Shown in pieces: positions 14,808 to 19,974 of a DNA stretch of 19,974 nucleotides. Under the pieces are notes generated by a model, which was not told the DNA's origin, did no database searches, and was given only the letters and a program-made list of their open reading frames with translations. Position numbers and translations under genes: made by a program. Position 1 is the stretch's first letter. Each line of letters opens with the position of its first letter. Source of the stretch: TMED27 sp050633165 (GTDB lineage Bacteria > Pseudomonadota > Alphaproteobacteria > Micavibrionales > Micavibrionaceae). The stretch spans positions 1 to 19,974 of the forward strand of contig JBOEFZ010000010.1 in the NCBI GenBank assembly GCA_050633165.1, read 5' to 3'.

Positions 14808-15470
14808 ATGATGAATTATGCCCAAGCTCGTACAAATATGGTCGACGGACAAATCCACCCCTCCGGTGTGATTGATCCGGCGTTGCTTTCCGCCTTTGAA
14901 ACCGTTCCGCGTGAGCTGTTCGTGCCGGAAATTAATCGCGGTGTTGCCTATTATGATGAGGAAGTTTCCTTGGGCAATGATCGTGTTTTGATCGAGCCGT
15001 TAATCCTCTCCAAAATGCTTCAGGAGCTAGAGCTGAAACAAAGCGATGTCGTCCTCGATATCGGCGGCGGCAGCGGGTATAGCGCGGCAATTTTGTCCTC
15101 GCTCGTCACAACCGTCGTTGCGTTGGAGGAAAACGAAACTCTTCTCAAGCAAGCGCAAAAAATCTGGAATAAAATCGAGGCCTGTAACATTGTCGGCGTC
15201 GAAGGAAAGTTAAAGAAGGGCTATTCGGAGCAAGCACCCTTTGATGTCATTATCCTCAACGGCGCGGTATCTGAAATCCCACAAAATATCTGCGAACAAT
15301 TGGCGATCGGCGGAAAGCTCATTACCGTTCTTACAAAACCTGACCAAACAATGGGGCAGGTGGTTTTGGTGAAGGCCATTGGCGAAAGTCGCTTTTCATC
15401 TTATACTCTATTCGATGCCAGCGCATCATACCTACCTGGTTTTACACCAAAGACTGTGTTTTCATTCTAA
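14808..15470 (+). CDS. Pcm-like protein-L-isoaspartate O-methyltransferase family protein
   Basis: A 220-residue SAM-dependent methyltransferase of the PCMT family, normally involved in repair of isoaspartyl residues. The N-terminal motif ARTNMVDGQIHPSGVIDPALLSAFETVPRELFVP and the SAM-binding loop VVLDIGGGSGYSA (81-93) are clear, as is FDVIILNGAVSEIP. The segment that in E. coli Pcm reads GQTISQP, with the catalytic Ser/Thr, reads NDRVLIEP here. This is the variant seen in the alphaproteobacterial paralogue that lies upstream of tolC/popZ/valS, and isoaspartyl repair activity is therefore doubtful. No clear ribosome-binding site precedes the ATG-ATG start. Confidence 0.85.
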   Translation: MMNYAQARTNMVDGQIHPSGVIDPALLSAFETVPRELFVPEINRGVAYYDEEVSLGNDRVLIEPLILSKMLQELELKQSDVVLDIGGGSGYSAAILSSLVTTVVALEENETLLKQAQKIWNKIEACNIVGVEGKLKKGYSEQAPFDVIILNGAVSEIPQNICEQLAIGGKLITVLTKPDQTMGQVVLVKAIGESRFSSYTLFDASASYLPGFTPKTVFSF

Positions 15471-15582
15471 TATAATTTCCATGTGGATAGGATGCTAGGT
15501 TCACGATTCTGCGCTTTGACATGCGATTGCGGATGGTAAACACTAAGATAGAATAAAATTTATAAGGATTCGAGCACGCCTT

Positions 15583-16209
15583 ATGGCCGAAGAAACAGAT
15601 AATCAGGCAGAAGAAGAGCCCTCCATAGAGGAAATTTTGGCATCAATCCGCCAAATCATCTCTGATGATGACGAAGAGGGTGGTGAGGAAGAAGCCTCTG
15701 AGCCGACGGAAGAGCCAGCCGTGGAAGCGCCTGCTGAAGACATCGTTGAGTTGACGGAGGAGGTCGCTGCTGAAGACGCGCCTGAACCTGAGCCAAAACT
15801 CGAAGAAACTCCGGAGCCTGAGCCGGAAGAAGAAGCCGATGACGTCGATATCTCAATGGAAGAGCCAGAACCGGAAGAAGAGCCGGAGCCTGATCCAATT
15901 GCCGAAGATGACATTTCCTTCGATGAGCCAGAGCCAGAACCCGAAATAATGCCTGAGCCAGAAACAGAATCCGATCCCGAAGAAATGCTCCTGACCGATC
16001 GCGCCGAAGAGGCCGCGATGGCAGGCTTCGGTGAATTGGTGCGAAAAACAAAAATCGAGCATAGCGGTATAACGCTCGAAGAAATCGTCCGCGCGGAACT
16101 TCGTCCGATGCTTAAAGACTGGCTCGATGATAATCTCCCCCCCATCATCGAACGCCTTGTCCAAGAAGAGCTTGAGCGCGTTGCAAAACGTGCGTTGGAA
16201 GAACTTTAA
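15583..16209 (+). CDS. popZ: PopZ-family protein (DUF2497), cell-pole organiser
   Basis: A 208-residue very acidic protein with the two conserved ends of the DUF2497/PopZ family. The N-terminal helix is EPSIEEILASIRQIISDDD (about 12-30). The C-terminal block is GITLEEIVRAELRPMLKDWLDDNLPPIIERLVQEELERVAKRALEEL (about 161-208). The middle (31-150) is a disordered stretch rich in Pro, Glu and Asp with repeated EPEPE units. In Caulobacter PopZ assembles into polar networks through the C-terminal helices, binds ParB through the N-terminal part, and anchors the origin at the pole. Position just before valS matches that lineage. A TTGACA at 15516-15521 may belong to its promoter. Confidence 0.9.
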   Translation: MAEETDNQAEEEPSIEEILASIRQIISDDDEEGGEEEASEPTEEPAVEAPAEDIVELTEEVAAEDAPEPEPKLEETPEPEPEEEADDVDISMEEPEPEEEPEPDPIAEDDISFDEPEPEPEIMPEPETESDPEEMLLTDRAEEAAMAGFGELVRKTKIEHSGITLEEIVRAELRPMLKDWLDDNLPPIIERLVQEELERVAKRALEEL

Positions 16210-16215
16210 TTCATT

Positions 16216-16316
16216 CGTCATTGCGAAGCACGAAGTGCTGAAGCAATCCATCACCCGCTTTTGTCGATGGTGCAGCTTCTGGATTGCCGCGTCGCCTAAC
16301 GCTCCTCGCAATGACG
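16216..16316. repeat. 101-bp intergenic inverted-repeat element
   Basis: The element starts with CGTCATTGCGA and ends with the exact inverse TCGCAATGACG. Inside, GCAATCCA/TGGATTGC and GAAGCACGAAGTGC-type segments form further stems. Elements of this 'GTCATTGCGA' type are dispersed in several alphaproteobacterial genomes. It lies between popZ and valS, seven bases after the popZ stop. Confidence 0.75.
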
Positions 16317-16422
16317 TAAATTAAAAAACTCTGTGAATTCTCCTTTCCTCCGTGCCCTTCTGTGGTTCAAAAAAGCTATACAGCGCAATTGACACCGCGC
16401 TCGCATCCTTTAAAAACAATCC

Positions 16423-19071
16423 ATGACCTTAGACAAAAATTTCACCCCCTCCGATATCGAATCCGGCCTTTACCAGACATGGGAGGATAGCGGCGCATTC
16501 AAACCCTCAGGGAGCGGCGAACCCTACACCATCATGATGCCCCCGCCCAACGTCACGGGCAGCCTTCATATCGGTCACGCCCTCAACCACACGCTTCAGG
16601 ATATCCTTGTGCGTTATCATCGGATGAAGGGGCGCAAAACCCTTTGGCAGCCAGGGACGGATCACGCATCCATCGCCGTTCACATGGTGCTGGAGAAACA
16701 ATTAAACGAAGAAGGCACCAGCCGCGATAAGCTTGGCCGCGAAGCCTTTATGGAACGTGCATGGGAATGGAAAGAGGAATGCGGCAATACCATTACCTCC
16801 CAGCTCCGCCGCCTCGGCACAACACCCGATTGGAGCCGCGAAGCCTTTACCATGGATGAGGGGCTGTCCAAGGCTGTCCTTACCGCCTTTGTTAAGCTTT
16901 ATAATGACGGTTTGATCTATCGCGCTGAACGCCTTGTGAATTGGGACCCTGAGCGTCAAACGGTGATTTCCGACCTTGAGGTCATCCAAAAAGAGCAAAA
17001 GGGCAAGATGTGGCATATTCGCTATCCGGTTGAGGGGAGCGAGGAAACCTACATCACCGTTGCCACAACGCGCCCCGAAACCATGCTCGGTGACACGGCG
17101 GTTGCTGTCCACCCTGATGATGAACGCTATAAAGATCTCGTCGGAAAATCCGTTATCCTGCCCATCACGAATCGCCTCATCCCCATCATCGCGGATGAAT
17201 ATTCGGATCCGGAAAAGGGTTCGGGCGCGGTGAAAATTACCCCCGCACATGATTTCAACGATTTCGAAGTCGGGCAGCGCCATAACCTCCCCATCATGGG
17301 CATTATGGATGCGCACGCGAAAATTATCGCGGATGAAGAAATCCCAAGCGCTTATCACGGCCTTGACCGCTATGACGCTCGAAAAGCGATCCTTGCGGAG
17401 CTTGAAGAACTCGACCTTCTCGTCGAAGTCGAAACCATCAAAAATACAATCCCCGTTGGCGAGCGTTCCGGCGTGGTTATCGAACCCTTCCTGACCAAGC
17501 AATGGTTCTGCGACACGCCGACATTGGCCAAAGAAGCCTCCGCCGCCGTCCGCGACGGGCGCACGAACTTTGTTCCCAAACAATACGAGAATATGTATTT
17601 CGCTTGGGTCGACCACCAACTCCCATGGTGTATCTCGCGCCAGCTCTGGTGGGGGCATCAAATTCCCGCATGGTATGACGAGGATGGCAAGCTCTACGTC
17701 GCGGAAACCGAGGAAGAGGCGCGGGAGCAAGCAGGCCAAGGGGGAAATAAGCGCGCAGCCCTTACCCGCGATAGCGACGTTCTCGACACATGGTTCTCCT
17801 CCGCGCTTTGGCCGTTTTCCACCCTTGGCTGGCCGGAAGAAACGCCGGAGCTTGCCGAGCATTTCCCCGGTGATACGCTTGTCACCGGTTTTGACATCAT
17901 TACATTTTGGGTTTCCCGCATGATGATGTTCTCCCTCTACCTCACTGGCAAAGCGCCGTTTAAGGATGTGTATATCCACGCCCTTGTCCGCGATGCAAAG
18001 GGGCAAAAAATGTCCAAATCAAAGGGCAATGTCATGGATCCGCTCGATCTGATCGACAAATATGGCTGCGACGCGCTCCGCTTTACTCTATGCGCCCTCG
18101 CGACCCAAGGGCGCGACATTCGCCTTGCCGAAGACCGCCTTGAGGGGTATCGCAATTTCATTACAAAGCTATGGAATGCTTCTCGCTATGTGGAGATGAA
18201 TGGTTGTAAGGCTGATCCGGATTTTGATCCTTCCGCCGTGCAATATACGCTCAATCAATGGATTATCGGTGAGGTTATCAAGACCAAATCAAACCTCGAA
18301 GACGCGCTTACCGCTCATCGTTTTAATGATGCGGCGAATATTTTGTATCAATTTACATGGGGTACATATTGCGATTGGTATCTCGAATTCTCCAAACCCT
18401 ACTTGGGAGAAGAGGTCGAGCAGAGCGCCGAAACCCGCGCTACGGCGGCATGGGCGTTGGAGCAAATTTTGCTCCTCCTAAACCCCATCGCGCCCTATGT
18501 GACCGAGCGCCTATATGCGAATCTCCGTGATAAAGAAGCCGGAAGCCTTATCTCCCACGCTTGGCCGGATTATAGCGATATCGCGCAAGATCAATGCGCC
18601 TTGCAAAAAATGGATTGGTTCATCCGCGTGATCTCCGAAATTCGCTCTGTCCGCGCGGATATGAATGTTCCGGCGAGCGCGAAAATCCCGCTCCTTGTTA
18701 AGGATGCGTGCGAGCATACGAAGGACGGGTTTGCGGCGTTTGATGAAATCCTAAAACGTATGGCGCGTTTGGAGAGCATCACAATGACCCAGGACATTCC
18801 CAAAGGCGCAATCCAGGCGGTAGTGGATCAAACGACCCTCATTCTCCCCATCGCCGATATCATTGACCTTGATGCGGAAAAGGAACGCTTGACCAAGCAA
18901 ATCGTCAAAATCGAAGGGGATATCGCCAAACTCGACGGCCAACTCAACAACGAAAATTTCGTCAGCCGCGCCCCCGCCGAAGTGATCGAGGAGAAACGCG
19001 AGCAACGCGAAACCGCACAATCTTTGCGCGATAAAGTAAGCGCAGCGTTGGAGCAGTTGGAAGCGGCTTAG
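16423..19071 (+). CDS. valS: Valine--tRNA ligase
   Basis: An 882-residue class I aminoacyl-tRNA synthetase that charges tRNA-Val. The HIGH signature is in PPPNVTGSLHIGHALNH (HIGH at 49-52), and KMSKS is at 529-533 in GQKMSKSKGNVMDP. The editing domain lies between (TVATTRPETMLGDTAVAVHPDD; GSGAVKITPAHDFND). WDPERQTVISDLE, WCISRQLWWGHQIPAWY and VTGFDIITFWVSRMMM are further ValRS landmarks. The C-terminal ~70 residues form the tRNA-binding coiled coil (LDAEKERLTKQIVKIEGDIAKLDGQLNNENFVSRAPAEVIEEKREQ). Length is normal and complete. It overlaps the convergent downstream gene by four bases. Confidence 0.98.
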   Translation: MTLDKNFTPSDIESGLYQTWEDSGAFKPSGSGEPYTIMMPPPNVTGSLHIGHALNHTLQDILVRYHRMKGRKTLWQPGTDHASIAVHMVLEKQLNEEGTSRDKLGREAFMERAWEWKEECGNTITSQLRRLGTTPDWSREAFTMDEGLSKAVLTAFVKLYNDGLIYRAERLVNWDPERQTVISDLEVIQKEQKGKMWHIRYPVEGSEETYITVATTRPETMLGDTAVAVHPDDERYKDLVGKSVILPITNRLIPIIADEYSDPEKGSGAVKITPAHDFNDFEVGQRHNLPIMGIMDAHAKIIADEEIPSAYHGLDRYDARKAILAELEELDLLVEVETIKNTIPVGERSGVVIEPFLTKQWFCDTPTLAKEASAAVRDGRTNFVPKQYENMYFAWVDHQLPWCISRQLWWGHQIPAWYDEDGKLYVAETEEEAREQAGQGGNKRAALTRDSDVLDTWFSSALWPFSTLGWPEETPELAEHFPGDTLVTGFDIITFWVSRMMMFSLYLTGKAPFKDVYIHALVRDAKGQKMSKSKGNVMDPLDLIDKYGCDALRFTLCALATQGRDIRLAEDRLEGYRNFITKLWNASRYVEMNGCKADPDFDPSAVQYTLNQWIIGEVIKTKSNLEDALTAHRFNDAANILYQFTWGTYCDWYLEFSKPYLGEEVEQSAETRATAAWALEQILLLLNPIAPYVTERLYANLRDKEAGSLISHAWPDYSDIAQDQCALQKMDWFIRVISEIRSVRADMNVPASAKIPLLVKDACEHTKDGFAAFDEILKRMARLESITMTQDIPKGAIQAVVDQTTLILPIADIIDLDAEKERLTKQIVKIEGDIAKLDGQLNNENFVSRAPAEVIEEKREQRETAQSLRDKVSAALEQLEAA

Positions 19072-19718
19072 TCTAAAGAAAAGCTAGGCAATGGTGTGGC
19101 GGTGGGGGCAAGGTCCATTTCTTGTAATGGAATAATTGAGGGCTCTGGGGGAGAGCTTGTACTTGAACATTGTTGAGTAAATGCTTCGAAACTTGCCAAG
19201 TCACCTGCGCTTAAAGAGCTAAGAAAGCCCTGCTGAACGTCTTTAGGAACGTCCTCGAACAACTGTTCATAGTTTTCAGAGGGAATAGCATTAAATGCAT
19301 TCATATAATCTTCCCTAGTAGGCGATGCCCATATATCATCCGAAGGGTTCTCCCAAATTTTATGATTGTCGGCATTTTGCTTGATTATATGATAATAATT
19401 CACTTCGGGAGCTGGTTGATTAGAGAATTCAACTAAACGATCAATAGCGTTCTCTGGATCGTCAGCATATACGGCTAAAATATCTCGGAATTCTTGCGCA
19501 TCCTCCTTGGGAAGGTTTTCAAGCGCTTGGTCAATATTGTGCCCGGCCGCATGCTCTTGAATATTCTGCAATGCATTCTCTACTGCAAATCGAATTCTCT
19601 GCTCTTGGGGGCCACCTATAGAAATAGTGCCGCCAAAAACATCATTGGGATCGTATAAAGCATTTTGTTCATCCAAAGACGCCAATATCTTACTGTAACT
19701 ATTGCTTTCACAAGCCAT
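19068..19718 (-). CDS. Unknown acidic hypothetical protein
   Basis: A 216-residue protein with no family that I recognise. It is acidic and mostly helical in appearance (RIRFAVENALQNIQEHAAGHNIDQALENLPKEDAQEFRDILAVYADDPENAIDRL), with short similar units such as LPKEDAQEFRDIL and VPKDVQQGFLSSL, and a low-complexity Ser/Pro-rich tail (SSTSSPPEPS). There is no signal peptide or membrane helix. The base composition is more AT-rich than in valS, which may point to recent acquisition. The reading frame is long and its end meets the valS stop within four bases, convergent. Some single-copy secreted effectors look like this, but nothing shows a role. Confidence 0.6.
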   Translation of the reverse strand: MACESNSYSKILASLDEQNALYDPNDVFGGTISIGGPQEQRIRFAVENALQNIQEHAAGHNIDQALENLPKEDAQEFRDILAVYADDPENAIDRLVEFSNQPAPEVNYYHIIKQNADNHKIWENPSDDIWASPTREDYMNAFNAIPSENYEQLFEDVPKDVQQGFLSSLSAGDLASFEAFTQQCSSTSSPPEPSIIPLQEMDLAPTATPLPSFSLD

Positions 19719-19771
19719 GCCTTCCCCTCACCTTTATTTCGTAAAATAAACTTTAGCGTGAAAAGGTTAAA

Positions 19772-19803
19772 AAATAATAAAAAACCCGCCAACAGGGGCG
19801 GGT
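19772..19803 (-). terminator. Intrinsic terminator of rpmE
   Basis: On the minus strand the stem CCCGCC-CCTGTT-GGCGGG is followed by TTTTTTATTATTTTTT. It lies about 30 bp after the rpmE stop codon and is a textbook rho-independent terminator. Confidence 0.9.
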
Positions 19804-19834
19804 CTTCAAATTACTCGTAAACTAAAGCACTAGC

Positions 19835-19974
19835 TTACTTCTTGTCGTCGGCTTTCTCTTCCGCAGTATCGGCAAGGCCAAATCCACCAAAGCGCTTTTC
19901 GAACTTCGAAAGCTGACCTTTTTCGATAACTTTACCGGTTCCACCTTGCCAAGCGGGGTGTGTCAATGGGTCAA
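19835..19974 (-). CDS. rpmE: 50S ribosomal protein L31 (C-terminal part)
   Basis: The minus strand reads DPLTHPAWQGGTGKVIEKGQLSKFEKRFGGFGLADTAEEKADDKK and a TAA stop. The THPAW(x)G ... KFxKRFGG pattern is the end of the type L31 without the zinc-binding cysteines that is usual in alphaproteobacteria; the N-terminal ~30 residues lie beyond the window, so the presence of cysteines there cannot be checked. The tail after FGG is rich in charged residues. It is a structural protein of the large ribosomal subunit. Confidence 0.85.
   Translation of the reverse strand, partial: DPLTHPAWQGGTGKVIEKGQLSKFEKRFGGFGLADTAEEKADDKK

Noticed and set aside
15603..16148. Minus-strand Ser/Gly-rich frame opposite popZ
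   Set aside because: Mirror image of the acidic EPEPE repeats of popZ; low-complexity product.
16702..18006. Long minus-strand frame opposite valS (434 codons)
   Set aside because: Fully antisense to the conserved valS catalytic region; a by-product of codon bias, no recognisable domain.

Overview
The window looks like an alphaproteobacterial chromosome carrying one integrated mobile element. Evidence for the lineage: a PopZ-family protein next to valS with a Pcm-like methyltransferase upstream, an NDUFS4-like complex I subunit, an ECF sigma factor paired with a NrsF-type membrane anti-sigma factor, and mosaic intergenic repeats of the GTCAT/ATGAC type. The genus cannot be fixed from this sequence alone.

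Left chromosomal flank (1-3683): the C-terminal part of a lectin-like protein with a beta-propeller insert, an intergenic inverted repeat, a sigma/anti-sigma pair with overlapping codons, an NDUFS4-like subunit, tRNA-Arg(TCT), and about 450 bp without a convincing gene but with a strong minus-strand terminator.

Mobile element (about 3684-12598, 8.9 kb): it is bounded by a perfect 45-bp direct repeat of the 3' part of tRNA-Asn(GTT); the intact tRNA lies at the right end beside a tyrosine integrase. From right to left on the minus strand the genes are integrase, an unknown protein, an AlpA-like DNA-binding protein, a Toprim primase-like protein, a RepA-like AAA helicase, a small terminase subunit, a structured RNA leader, and a membrane protein. 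At the left end two plus-strand genes, overlapping by one base, encode a DUF2513-like membrane-anchored protein and a 774-residue four-helix membrane protein. There is no large terminase, portal, capsid or tail gene. Integrase, AlpA-like regulator, primase/helicase and terS without structural genes is the layout of a phage-inducible chromosomal island (PICI)-like satellite, so the left-end genes are candidate cargo, possibly anti-phage.

The most unusual part is the 247-bp gap between terS and the membrane gene. On the minus strand it folds into several hairpins, two of them 11-bp stems that are complete only as RNA because they use G-U pairs. A bulged AACUCCC can pair with the GGGAGUU that contains the ribosome-binding site of the membrane gene. 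This resembles the C4 antisense RNA of P1/P7-type phages, here apparently controlling a membrane protein.

Right chromosomal flank (12599-19974): tRNA-Asn and recQ with back-to-back promoters, tRNA-Cys(GCA), a Pcm-like methyltransferase, a PopZ-family protein, a 101-bp inverted-repeat element, valS, an unknown acidic protein convergent with valS, and the C-terminal end of ribosomal protein L31 (rpmE) with its terminator.
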